Source of the DNA: Anisakis pegreffii
Taxonomy: Eukaryota; Nematoda; Chromadorea; Rhabditida; Anisakidae
DNA: 64,000 bases
Assembly (NCBI GenBank): GCA_035041965.1
Contig: JAPYMA010000132.1
Location: 124,001-188,000, forward strand
Direction of reading: 5' to 3'
In this document: one piece after another, positions 21,135-33,500 of the stretch
Numbering within the stretch: the first letter of the stretch is position 1
Layout of the letters: every line of letters starts with the position of its first letter
Made by a program: the position numbers and the translations under genes
The notes under the pieces: generated by a model
Databases searched by the model: none
Told to the model about the DNA's origin: nothing
Seen by the model: only the letters and a program-made list of their open reading frames with translations

Positions 21135-24100
21135 ATGCTTTCTTATGCAAACGGAACAACGATAGATTTGTTGTCGTTAATACCGAAATGTGGTTCTTGT
21201 TTACAAGAGTTCGATACGTTTCTGCACGCTCCACAAATTTTACCGTGTTGTCATACGTTCTGCCTGATGTGTATCAGCAAGGTAAACGACCAATAATTCG
21301 TTTGCATCATTTCCTTTTGCCGGTTATCAAATTACCCTTATTCGTGTTCTTCTAATGAGAACTGCTCTTTAAATGGCCGTTTTTGAGCAATAAAAGCTGA
21401 TCGAGCAACTAGAAAAACGTCATCGCTACAAGATGTTGTCTAAAAAAGAAACAACATGTTTTCACTGATTTTCGTTGGTCAGCCACTGAAAGTCTGGCGT
21501 AGATTCACGTTATTTTGTTGAAAGAATTTGTTCCGCGTTGTTAGCATAACCCTGACTTCTTTTGCTATTCAGAGTATACTTTTGGCAATTCGAATATTAT
21601 TTTAAGAGCGTTTCGGTTCATTTCTAACGAGCGATACATACATCTCATACATAATTCATTCATATCAGCAGCAATAAAGCATCAGTCAGAACTTCGACGC
21701 CATCAAAAATTTGTCAAATTATAAATAAATGCTTTATTCAACATGTTCTGTTTATTCATTTTCTAGACGCAAACAACGGGAATCTATACTGTGCGATATT
21801 TCAGTAGCACACCAGATTAGTTTTCATGAAAAAATATGAAACAAGATACGATCCGAGAAATGTCGCGATTCTTCAAAATCAGTGGACATTAGTGGGATGA
21901 AACTCGTTCGTTTTCTGAAATACTGCTGAATACGGATCGAACGCTGAAGTGTAGTTTAAAGCCGAGCGACTCGTCAGCTTAATACCATGAAGGTGCATGT
22001 GATTAGCAAAAACACGAACAGCACGCGCGTTTTTTACTTGACATTCATTGAGAGTTGTCATATTACATACGGGAAACAGATCATACTCGATTATCGTTTC
22101 TTATAGGATAAGCAGAGGAAGAAAAAGCGATGCATTTTATGCAAAGAGAAATACTCAAGATTCGTGGTCAATACGGCTTATCTTGGTATGTTCGTAGTTA
22201 TTTCTGTTTTCATGTCATCGTTTAACTGAATCTTCGTGCCTCCTATGTGCCATGTTCATGAATGTCTATTTATGTTTAGCTTTAGTTATTATTTAGAACT
22301 GACGAGTTTACGGTTTTGAAGAATACAAGTCTGATTTTAGACATAAGCCAAATGAAAGCCCGGCTAGATCTCAGTGGCATATGTACACCATTTGGTTTCA
22401 AGCATAACTCCCCTGCAAGCAAGAAAAGTTGCTCGCGGGAGGAAATTTTGCTCAAAACGGAGCAGTGTCAGCGATAGCACCGAGCATGAGCCATGCTATG
22501 ATTAAACTTGTGTCTAATTATCTATTCATGTTATCGTGATCGCATATAGATGAGCTCGGTCTGATTGTAGCGTTTGACGCTCATCACATGAATTTCGCAT
22601 CATTTGCGCTGAGGAACTGAATGCAAACTTGAAACTAATTTTATAAGTGCTCAATCCGCTCACCTTTCCACCACGCTCACCCCTAAACCACTGCATTTAT
22701 GACCACTTCGTCTCTGATCACAGATTAATTCAGTGCTGATCGCACGTGTGCATGCTCAACGTCGTCTGGAGGAACGAGTGAATGTGCGTTGTGAGGAATG
22801 CGATAAAAGGTTGCCGATTACATTCGTGAGGCGATGTGCCACTTGCGAAAATGAAATACAGAAAATTATCGCTGATACGAACCAAGTTAATTTCGTTTTT
22901 TATTTTAACCAAAAAATATTCTTTGTATGATCGGAAATTTGCAAGCGATTTTATTGGTAGGGCACGAATCGCCGTCACTCTTTTTTAATTATCACCAGCT
23001 CAATGAGATTGCGTTATGTATTTTTTTAGATTGTGCCATTTTTTAAAACTCAATATCATTCTCTGAATTCTGTCCATTCGCTTGCCAGCGACAGTTGGTG
23101 CAGCTTGTTTATGTGTTGCATTAAAAAGCTGCAGCATGAATGGATACATGAATTTTCAATCGAATCATTCATTTCCTTTATCTTATGTCTTAGTCTTTTG
23201 ATGAGATCGTCCCAGTAGCAGCTCTGTGTCGTCATTATTTATCCTATAATTTATTGTACCACACAAAGCCCACGTAATGACACTTCTAACTGTAGACATG
23301 CTGCGTTTGCTTGGAATGTTGCGTGGATCGTCACAATGGTCATCATCTGTATCGTATTACCGCCAAAACAACTTCATCAAGTAACAACCAATTAGTCAAC
23401 ACATCGCATTCAAATGAACCTCGTCATCAGGTCTGTGATCGAATCAGTTTTTGTTCAGTTGCACCAACTTTATTCGGTCGGCTTTCCGTCAATAAGCAGA
23501 AGAAATGAATGGAGTTTGAGTGTGTAAGTGATGAGATAAGTTATGTTCTTGAGGTGTTCGTGCGACGTAGCTTAGGCTCGACTAGTGCCACACGAACACC
23601 GTCAACAAGACTTGCGTCAACTGCAAGTTCATCCTCTGAAACGAACTCGCTCTCTCATCGTTCTTCATTAAGAGCAAATCAGAAATGGTTGGTTGACTGA
23701 TTGTTTATTGAGTATGATTATTAGAATTTAATATTTAACGTATATGCACCAGTGTCAATACTTGTTCATTGCATTAAACGCTTTGTTTTCAAATCAGTTT
23801 AAGACCACTGGTTTTTGATCAGTTGAAGTTATTCTTTGTATTCGATCTCAGTAAACGAATTTATGAACGATATTTTTCCGAGTTCGTTTGTATAATGGAC
23901 ATTTCAGTGAAGACACACATCAGTCTAGCTCACCAGGGACTCACGATAGTTCACTGAAGAGCAGTAATCGCTTCCAAGCTGCAGTTTTGGCGAAACGCTT
24001 AAAAGGACTATGCAAACATAGCGAGAAAAAGTAAGTTCGAACAGAAGACTAAGTATTTATCGATAACTCCCTTGATCAACGAACCAATAAATCAGTGAAC

Positions 24101-25362
24101 AAGTGCATCATAACAAAAAATGATTCTTCTATGATATGTTATCAAATTCCTTTCTTAGAGAGCGCGGTAAACTTGAGAATACGCATCAGATTCTTCCAAT
24201 GATCCGAACAGAAGCGAATTAAAAATGGGAGGGTCGAATGATAATCTCAAAAGTACTGATGAATGGTACCATCTTCACAAATCTCACGCATTCAGTATCT
24301 CACACTCAGCAATTTGTGAAATGAGCAAAAGTGATTCATCAAACAAAATTCAGATCAACAGATTTGGAAGTATCGTTGGATAATAACAATGCGAAGTGTT
24401 GTATTGAAAATTATGAATATTTTCAAGCAGTTATTCATGACACCCCTCCAGCGAATCCATCAAATCCTCTTAAAAATGGTTCGTCGATTGGTGATTGTCG
24501 AGTAAGCAAATCACCGAGTTCAACTGATGAAAAGAGAATGAAGCCAACGGAAAGCACAACTCACAAACAACTATCGAAAACGAATCATACCAACAGCACA
24601 CTGTCGAATAATCATGCTCAAACTAATGGGTACATCCCAAATATGCCACGCAGAAATGGTTTTCGTGGTTTACCGAATACAAGCTACACCGATCAGGTCG
24701 GATCTATTATTGCCATTCCGTACATGCAAATAGATCGTTTTTAATTTTATCACTACTCGAGTAACTAATATAGTTACTCATTACTCCATTGTTGCAGCAA
24801 GTCAATAATGGTTTGAGTGATGGAGAAAAGCTTTTCGATAGCCAGATACTACCGATAATGGTACGTGCTGAGCGAGTTAATCAGCATTCGAATGACGAAA
24901 AATTTTTTGATCTTAATAGGAAGAAAGCGTATAGTAACAGTGATGAAACGTCAATCGGTATTGATAATTTCATGAAGACCAAGGATGATGAGGTCGGCTT
25001 GTATTCAATTAGAATTTTTTTCATTAATATTTACATTTTCCGTTAAGGTTTTTTCTCAGTTTTTTCACTGTGGCTCCGAATCGATCGCACAACAATTCTG
25101 CAGCTCTAGTCCATCAGAGTTCATGTTATTATGAATGTTTCAATAAGAAAGTTCTCATTTCCAGCAAACACGATCAGCATCATTCCTGCACGGTATTGCC
25201 TCTCAGTGTGCGTCTTCATCCAACGAGCATTCTTCTACGAGACACAATGAAACTGATCGTCGCAATGCAATAAACTCAGCAGAAGGCTCTCTCCATAACT
25301 ATGAGAATGTCGATGTTGAATTAAAATTGCCAAATGAGTTAAGCATTTCCACTGGACATTAA
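21135..25362 (+). CDS. RING-finger protein with second Cys/His cluster (TRIM-like), 8 exons
   Basis: Probable E3 ubiquitin ligase, 471 aa. Exons: 21135-21281, 22724-22885, 23296-23430, 23554-23687, 23929-24030, 24354-24696, 24798-24992, 25165-25362; every junction keeps phase and the last exon reaches TAA at 25360. The ATG at 21135 has an in-frame stop upstream. The RING spans exons 1-2: CGSC (Cys 19, 22), PCCHTFCLMC (Cys 38, His 40, Cys 43, 46) and CEEC soon after, the C3HC4 pattern. A second cluster follows, CATC then CCVCLECCVDRHNGHH, shaped like a B-box but with unusual spacing. The rest is disordered and rich in Ser, Asn and Thr, with a short basic helix (RFQAAVLAKRLKGLCKH) and a Tyr motif NYENV near the C-terminus. 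Family: TRIM-like RING/B-box proteins; which member is unclear. The fourth and fifth exon boundaries are the least certain. Confidence 0.72.
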
Positions 25363-26798
25363 ATGATTTTTCCTTAAATATTACTAATGTAAACACGTTA
25401 TTTGCGTTATTTTCATTAACATTTGCATTTCTCATTGAATTATTGTTGTTACAAGTTGAATTGATTATTATTACTATCCTAGTACATTCAACTTATATAC
25501 AAGAACGAATGCTTGAATTTTTAATTCTTCATGGTCACTTAATCCAATTAGTTTATAGCATACAAAATGATGTTTGGAGTGTAAAATTGTGATAATTTAT
25601 TGCGAATTTAAATTGGACATTTGTCAACCGTGATGTGATCCCATTGTCGTACAATATTACTTTTGCTGTAGCGAAGCTCAAAAGAGACCCATAAAGTAGT
25701 TTACAACCCTCAAATAATTTACCGTATTCTTTGGATAAACATTTTTCTCACATTTTACCGTTGTTTGCTTGTTTTGTTCTCTGATCGTTGCTAACAGTCA
25801 AACAAATAAATTTCTTTGTTGTGTTTTTCGCTGCTTCATGACTCGTCGTGAATGTAATCGATTCTGATATAGTGAGTGTTGCAGTTCAATTTCGTTGTGC
25901 CGATTCGCTTTTAGCGAGGTATTCTTTGTTTTCGGTACGGTAATTTACATCTGAGACGAGCCTCATTTTTAGTATTTGCGTCATGTTTTTTGTCATCATA
26001 TTGACTAGTGATGCAAGCGATTGACGCAGACATTTTGAGGGCAATATTTTTGTGCATGATTCCACATGAACGGTTCGTTGAATCTATTGGCGTTCTTTCC
26101 AGCAGTGCGTTTGCCATCAAATTTGATTGCTTTTCCTCAATTTCAATAAATTATTGCATCGCTGCATTGGAAATGAATGCTCGATATGACTCGATCACAT
26201 GAAAGTATTGTCGGAATATTCAACTTCTTTCCCAAATGAATATTACGAAATGATTTGTGACACTAACGATAAGATAAACGATTGAACATGGAGTAACGAT
26301 GAGAGAAATGTTCTCGAGAATTCAAGTAAACTCAAAAATTTGAATATCTATTTTTGAGATAATTCTCATGCACAATTTCACGAATGTTTTATCGAAGAAC
26401 GTCAAATGTCTATGAAATGAATTGTGCGAGATCGCTGAACACTGTCTTGTGTTGCAGCGGTGTGAAAAGTATTTCTGACTCAACGTCGCTCCATACGTAT
26501 GACGTGAACGTTATCAAAAAACAGTGGCTATAATTCAGCAATGAATTATTCGCTGACCGTGAGAAGCATAGTCTAAACGAAACACCAATGCAAGTTTTAG
26601 ATGAAAATTATTAACAAATAAACGCAAATCGTGGAAAAGTTTAATAACCACAGAAAATTTTCGATGGTTATTCGCAGCAGGAAAAAAGTTTTTATTAAGA
26701 TGTTTATTCTATAAAAATAAGCAAACGAATGTTTCATAGATGTAAAGTGGTAAGCAGAATAAATAATAACGAAAAATGGTCAGCGGTGATAGCAAGAA
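25363..26798. other. Intergenic between converging genes
   Basis: About 1.4 kb between the stop of the RING gene (+) and the stop of the next gene (-), so two 3'UTRs meet here. No additional exon or RNA gene is visible. The open frames present are short and shadow each other on the two strands. Confidence 0.5.
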
Positions 26799-28389
26799 TT
26801 ATCGTTTGCATGCTAAACATAACAATAAACCACCACAACATCCTTCGTCTGAGGTAAAACACTGCTTCGAATCCTTAGAGGATTTCAAATTGAGTATATC
26901 GTTATGATTTGTTGATTTGACATTCGTCGTCGCAATTCCGATACTATTATTTGTAGTTGAGGCATTACCCCTCTCGTGTTGAGTACTGCCATTTGTTCTG
27001 AAATTCAGTAACCAATGAAACTGAAGTACATTATCATTAATTTCCAGTGATGTTTTCTGGTTATCAACAATTATATAAAGATAAAATTGCTGCACGGCAA
27101 CACTCATAGGGATCACCTAATGCATTTGAAAAATATTTTTTCTGATTATTAGCAAATGTGCAAAAGAAGAGGAGATTATCCATGTACGTAGAATATCTAT
27201 TCCACTAACTGGTCATTTGGTGCTGTGATATCACTCGTTGAGTTGTTTTGACTCATTTGCGTAGGAAAACAAATCGCATCTTTCTCGTAGAATATAAATA
27301 ACTGACTACTCGATAATGGTTGATCCATTATTACCGGCGGTGGCGAGAATCCTTCAAACATTTCATTTGTTTCAGTTGAAATGAATATCAATTGCGCATT
27401 TCGTGCTGAATATAGACTTGAAACAGAACTGAGGAGATAATTGAGTGTCATTTTGGGAATTTTACGGCAGAAACTAAATGAACACTGATAGTTTTGAAAA
27501 GTGACCTTTTTTGAGGCTCAGTTACAAACCAAATCCTCGATGCTGCTTTTACAAATTCAGATTCTAGTTTTACATATCAACTGGATAACAGATTTTGTGA
27601 TTATCAGAAAGTCTTCTCAATGTCTTGATTACAGATTGTTAATGAATTGTTAATGATTGAGAGCGCTTGAAACGAAAACTTGTTAAGAAAATACACTTTC
27701 ATATTTCTAACTTTCATTTCTGGATCATTTCAATGCATGCTGATGTCAGTGATCAGGTGGCCGAGTGGTTAAGGCGATGGACTGCTAATCCATTGGGGTT
27801 TCCCCGCGTGAGTTCGAATCTCATCCTGATCGTCAGTTTTTGCACACTAACTTCCAATATTAAAATGTCACTAGCAATGCAAAGCCGTAAGAAAGCCTTT
27901 TTCACGATAATTTTTCTGCCCCACCATTCATTACATCATAAGGAGGTAAGGAATTTGAAAAACAAAGAATCCATTCAATTCAACTCAACAACATCTTGAT
28001 AAAAGTGATGAATTTCAATATGAAAAAGAGAAGATTTGAGAGTTTCGTGCTCAGCAGCTCGAGGCTAATAATGGCAAGAATAATATGGCGACTCGAGTGC
28101 AATGAAATAATTTTCTGAGTCGACGATTACCTTTCGCACCGACTCGATATTTGCCGCACGAAATACAATCCACTTTATCAGGTACCTTCCATTCATTATC
28201 CGCTTCATTCTTGACAAAACTGTGCATTGTCGAGAGACCATTTAACAGAAGCCATTCGGTGATTTGTGATCGTATATCAATGACTGATAATGATAATAGT
28301 TGATCTTCATTCAATGATGGTTTGAGTGTCATCAATATTGCCGTTAAGTCATCTTTATTCAAACTGAATATTGTTGACGATTGGGTCAT
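26799..28389 (-). CDS. Unrecognised protein, at least three exons plus a missing one
   Basis: I do not recognise the family. Exon A, 28389-28131, starts MTQSST immediately after an acceptor (ATAATTCAG|ATG), a position often used for spliced-leader addition in nematodes; it encodes a helical N-terminus and ends with CISCGKYRVGAKG in phase 1. Exon B, 27428-27206, starts in phase 2 and ends in phase 0, with QLIFISTETNEMFEGFSPPP and LFIFYEKD. Exon C, 27116-26799, continues in phase 0 (VAVQQFYLYIIVDNQKTS) into an Asn/Ser/Thr-rich tail and a stop. A-to-B phases do not match, so at least one exon between 28130 and 27429 is missing from my model. The second and third exons join cleanly across an 89-bp intron. 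The tRNA-Ser gene lies in the A-B interval on the other strand. Confidence 0.55.
27751..27832 (+). tRNA. tRNA-Ser (anticodon GCT)
   Basis: An 82-nt class II tRNA. The acceptor stem GATCAGG pairs perfectly with CCTGATC at the 3' end, followed by discriminator G. The anticodon arm is ATGGA-CTGCTAA-TCCAT, placing GCT at 27784-27786, which reads AGY serine codons. The long variable arm has a GGGG-TTT-CCCC stem. The T arm is GTGAG-TTCGAAT-CTCAT. The internal A and B boxes (TGGCCGAGTGG and GAGTTCGAATC) are intact, and a T-rich run follows at 27836, suitable for RNA polymerase III termination. It sits in an intron of the minus-strand gene. CCA is not encoded, as expected. Confidence 0.97.
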
Positions 28390-28613
28390 CTGAATTATAC
28401 GGAAACGTTGTATGGAACTTATGAATACTCGACAAGGTGAGGGAAAACTTTTTTCGACGAATTACACATCAGTACATGAATTTAAGTTTATTGCAATTCA
28501 CTTATTCATGCGCGTTGTTGGCTCTTTACGCAGAGTTCGTAGAAAAACGCTCTAATATTATACGTACATAAACGTGAAATAAGTCGATAATTTCATTACT
28601 TTGATTTGATAAT
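28390..28613. promoter_or_regulatory. Probable bidirectional promoter region
   Basis: Only about 225 bp separate the minus-strand start codon at 28389 from a likely plus-strand start codon at 28614. Both starts look genuine, so the interval probably carries both promoters. I saw no specific factor site. An acceptor-like ATAATTCAG directly abuts the minus-strand ATG. Confidence 0.4.
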
Positions 28614-28682
28614 ATGGCAAATTTCCGGATCAGATCCGGTTTGCATCGAACTTTTGCATCAAAAGAGTGGTCGTTGGCCACC
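28614..28682 (+). CDS. Likely first exon with a mitochondrial-style presequence
   Basis: A 69-nt open stretch from ATG to a consensus donor (ACC|GTAAGA), 23 codons in phase 0. The peptide MANFRIRSGLHRTFASKEW is rich in Arg, Ser and hydrophobic residues and lacks acidic residues in its first 17 positions, the pattern of an N-terminal mitochondrial targeting sequence. The following exon was not identified in the 1.7 kb downstream. The gene is divergent from the one starting at 28389. This is an inference from start, donor and composition, and it could be a chance match. Confidence 0.4.
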
Positions 28683-30390
28683 GTAAGACAAAATCTTTTT
28701 ATCATTATTAAGTGTTTGTTACTGCGTGTACTGGTGTTCGTCGAGGAGCAACCAAAAAGTCAGAGAGCGACATTGTCGGAGAATTAACGGGGAATGGGTA
28801 CCCGTCGAGGACCCCTTAAGTAAACTTCGTTACCCGACGAGCACTAGCGTCGACATCCCCGGAATTTTGGTTGGTCGCCATCGAAGAACGAATTTTGGTG
28901 CCACCTGTTAAAACCGATCGACGCTTGAAATTAGCCCAGTCAGTGGCCACCTTAGTTTGTTCCGATTCTTAGCTCTAGCTTATATATAATTGTCCAGTGT
29001 CGTAGGATCTGTTTAATGTTACGGTCAAAATATTGATTTTACGGTCAAATATAACACCTATGAACGTGAGTGGCGTCTGCAGTATCGAATGGAAAACAGA
29101 AGATCTTGCAGAAACCGCAAAAGCCGATTTCACAACCTAATAACAGAATAACTAGAAATTGAAAAAGAGTATCATAAGAGTGATCAATCGAACTAGGTCT
29201 AATATTTTTCCCAGATCATTTACGCACTTATTCGAATGTAGAATCCAATTTTGATTACCGAATGAATTATGCGAAGTTATTGTTTCTCATTTCCAAAAAA
29301 TGAACTTCTTTAAAAGACAACAATAAATTTTGCTTTCCATCTCTGAATAAACAATGAAACGAAATCCGCTGAGAATAATCAATGTTGGTATCAGCCGTTG
29401 TTAACGACGATATCCGTGAATGCGAATTCAACAGAGGAACGAAGTAACAACTGAAAATAATTACGATTGAATGCGCATAAAATGTGGTTATGGAGCGCTA
29501 ATTGATGATCGCTGAATGGATTGATTTAGATTAGGGCTTTCAACTCCTCAAGTATTCAACGTTGTGGCCAAGTCATTTCCTCTCCTCCTAAGTGCAGCAG
29601 TGATATTTAATAGCAGCTTTCAGACCACAAAAGCAGACATGACGATAATTTAAAGAAGTTCATTGTGTTTCACTCCACATGTCATTTTCTTCGAATGGTC
29701 GTTCACATTGAGAAATACTCATGGGAAATCGATGCAGTTAATGAGTAATATTGACGAAAGTATGATTGGTGGGAACGAAATAATTTCACGTCAGTGAAAT
29801 AATTCAGCTGAATGGCAGATTGACGACTTAAGAGGCGGGTAGACAATTCTATTTTACATCCTACGTATAAAATGAGGCATGAAGATGATTTTATGATTCA
29901 TTTCGAATTTGATCGTTATCGAATTGGAGTATTTTTTGAATCTAAATTCCATTGCTTATAACCTTCAAACCTTGTGCGATTGACTCAACTGCTGACTCAA
30001 CTCTATATATTTTTAATTTTTTTCTGAATGCAAACATACATTAAAAATTATTGATTTGTAAAGTCACTTGAAAAAATGAACCAGTAATAAACCAGTTAGC
30101 TTATTTTTCATTGAGTAATTTGAAAAATTTTGTTAATAGCGAAGTAAAGTGAACATTTAAAAAATACATCGTTGAAAGAGGACGGTTAAATTCAGATCGA
30201 ATGACTGCAATTGAACAATCAAGCACTTAACTGCTGAGGTGCCTAGAATGTTGTATTACTCGTTAAAGTTGGTTGGTTGTGTGAAATGCACTCAACTAAT
30301 GCGAGTGACTTCATCCGACTAAAGCTGTAAGTTCCACGTGAAAGAAACACAGGAAAATCAAAGAAAAATTAAAATATTGCCCATAATTCC
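28683..30390. other. Intron or intergenic DNA with a GC-rich island
   Basis: No exon could be joined to the one ending at 28682. A GC-rich patch at about 28726-28910 stands out from the AT-rich background and is open on the plus strand for 61 codons (28726-28911), but it has no homology I can name. It shares a short word (ACCCCTTAAG) with another GC-rich patch at 42480-42665. Confidence 0.4.
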
Positions 30391-30569
30391 ATGCACTCAA
30401 TCTCTGCTGCATTAAAAAAGAACGATCTTTTTGCAAAAACCAGTCCGAATTATTTCAAGAGACACACCACAATGAAAGTGATGGATATTTCGGAAAGTAA
30501 TCCAGAAACGCTTCGGGAACCAATGCAGAAAATTGTCGGAGCATCACACAGGAAAATTTTTCATCGGTA
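30391..30569 (+). CDS. Small ORF or first exon, 59 codons, unrecognised
   Basis: An ATG at 30391 opens a 59-codon frame ending in TAA at 30567-30569. Overlapping the stop is a strong donor (CATCG|GTAAGAAG at 30567), so it may equally be a first exon of 176 nt ending in phase 2. The peptide is soluble, basic and protein-like, with KKNDLFAKTSPNYFKRH and a second Met at residue 28 followed by KVMDISESNPETLREPM. Neither strand offers a better reading here. I do not recognise it, and the downstream partner exon is unknown. Confidence 0.45.
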
Positions 30570-33500
30570 AGAAGAATTCATTACTTATAACCTAAAACGT
30601 TTTGCGAAAGGACTGTTTTGAATGACTAGAGAGAGCTAGACATAATTTGGGCGTTCTCATCAAACACTTTTGATTCCTCATCTATTGTGATAATATCTTC
30701 CTCTCGGTCCAATTCAGCAATTTTAGCGGAACTTTGGTAACTTTAAATAATCGACTTGAACTGACTCAACATTTTCCATTATAACCATAAAAAAAGTTGT
30801 TATGAGTAACATTTAGAACTCATAAACGTTTCGCTTAACAATATGTAGGCTTTCATATTGATGATTGTCTGCTGGATGTCACTGAACTGTGAAAAATACG
30901 ATAAATGTAGAACAAACATGCTTGTAATCATATGATTAATAGACTTGGGTGTTGGATGAAATGAGCTGAGTTTGTTAACGAATGGATCGTTGCAACTGTA
31001 GGGATGCGTACTGAAGGATTATGCTGGATATGTGATTATTTCTGGTGAATCGTGCCACAAATTTCAACATGTATTGAGATGCATATTGGAAATGACTACT
31101 GGCATGAAGCTGAAGTGCATTCAATCAAATGAATGAACCTTCACAATGGTATTGAAGCAAATATTGAATGAAAAAGAAAATTAAATGTATGAACTCATTA
31201 AACTCTGGATGCTGCAAATTAAATGATAACATGACACGATGGCAACTGATTGAAGGTGAATGAATAGTTTTTGAGGAGAACAACAAGTGAATATTGTATA
31301 ATTTGAAGAGGGCGGGATGTGGACATACTTACTCTGATTAAATTTGTGTCAGTTGTTTCAAGAAGTATGAAATGATCGCTGGTGAATCGAAATCAGCGAG
31401 TCTTCGTCGCTTTCACTACAAATCTGAAACGGAATCTCAGACAGAGTCGCTGCATTATGCATGCACGGAGCCAAATTGAATGGGAACACATGAAATGCTT
31501 AATTAATGCTCGAATGCGGAACTTATCAAGTGGCGGGGACAATGTGAATGCGTTGCCGACACTGAATTTGTTCTGTCGTACAAGGACATAAATCTGATTT
31601 CTTTGATTTTCAAAACTCACCTTTCTATTTGCTCTTATCAAGGTACAATTAGATCAATATGTTAGTTAGATTGGTTCATTTTCTGGTGAAATTGAATATG
31701 AATTTGGAACGCACATCGCAAATAAGAGACTTTCTCGGAGAATGCGAGGTATATGGAAGATGTTTGGAGCTATCGTCTCCACGAAACAATTGAAGGATAG
31801 AAACATTGCATGTGGTGTAAAGACAATGTCATATCTTTGAAATTCATAAATATCTTTGGAACAGTGACATAAAATTGAAGATCAAATTGAGGAGACAAAT
31901 GCATGAAGCCGTTCAATATTCTAATAAGCAAACGCAAGAGAATGGCTATTTTTGATTATCTTATCAACTGAATGTTAGGAAATAGCATCGAATCGTTTCT
32001 TTGTTCATTTTGACGAATGGAATCAATCGAAAATAAAACATCGCATACGAATACGAACAAAATGGCTCATGAGATAATTCGTTTAATACAGCGAATATGA
32101 ATAAGAATGACGTTCGAATGCATCTTCAACATGGAAAATCATCAGAGTGGAAATAATGAGTAAGCCATATTGTGGAACGCTGAAATGAGTGTTTGCGTTC
32201 GTTTAGTATCATTATTTGACTTTCAATCAACAAATGAATAATACTGGTGGATTAGCGTGCGTCCAACTGAGAATTTGAGTGACGATGCGAAATTGAAGTC
32301 TTTATTGATGGTACATTTATTATAGAAGAAGGGTAAGTGTACGATTTTTGTGCCACAAATATCCTTTGGATACAAGATGTTCATACATATTACGTTATTT
32401 AATATTACATTTTGCAAGGCATTCAGCTTATTTATTTACCCACTCCACTAAACTGTGCCAATTTACGGTCAACGGTATGAATCATCACTGGATATTTCAA
32501 TTGTAATCAACGTATTCTTATATTATTCGCCCGAGGATACGTATAAAGACATAAATGTACAAATGATACAGACGAATATAATTTAATGAATGAGTGTTGC
32601 ATCTATCGTTAAACGAATGAATTGATGAAAGAAGTAAAGTTATAATAGATGTAGTAATCAAATTGAACACCATAATTAAAGATCATAAAACATCGGTGGG
32701 GCCATGCTCGACCTTGAATAGTATCATATAAGATTTGTACATGATATATGAGGCATATTTATGGCAGATGAACGAGAAGGGAATGTCAAAGGTGGAATTG
32801 ACAGGAGCAATTTTGTGATTTCCGAGAAAAGAGAATCATTTGAATGATGTGAATGACAAGAGTGAAGGATAAATTCGATATTTTGAAAGAATATTATTGC
32901 TGTGAATTTGATAGGTGGCAAATGCGTATTTTTCGTGCAGAATTGTCGAAAAAAACAGTATATAAAACAGTACATATCAGTTAAGCCAAGATTAAAGTTG
33001 TAAGATGTCAAGTCACTGGTACCTTATTAATTCTTCTTTTTCATCACATCTACACTATCAACATAGCTATCGAAGAGATAAAAATCAAAATGCTTCAAAG
33101 GTTTGAAGTTTCTATTCTCGCTGAGAGCATGTCACGTATATCATAAAACCTCAAAAAAAACAAATGATATTCTCATGTTCTTGCAAAAGAACAACCTTGA
33201 ACTTGCCGAAAATAAGTTCAGTGGGGTTGTAATCTAATTGACACCTGAATTTTGCATAGTTTTCACCGAAATTTATGCATCGAATAAAATTTCGACACAA
33301 AAATCGTCAGCGAATATGCAGAAAATAACTATTTTTTGCTATTACGTTCCATGAAATTTGTTTGTTACGATCGTTGTATTGTTCGCATTATGGCTATAAT
33401 AATATTATTATTAGAATCAAAGTCATTATGAGGATCGCAGTTGCTCATTCGCAATGAATGATCATCTAACATATGCATCACATTCTTACATGTACAACCC

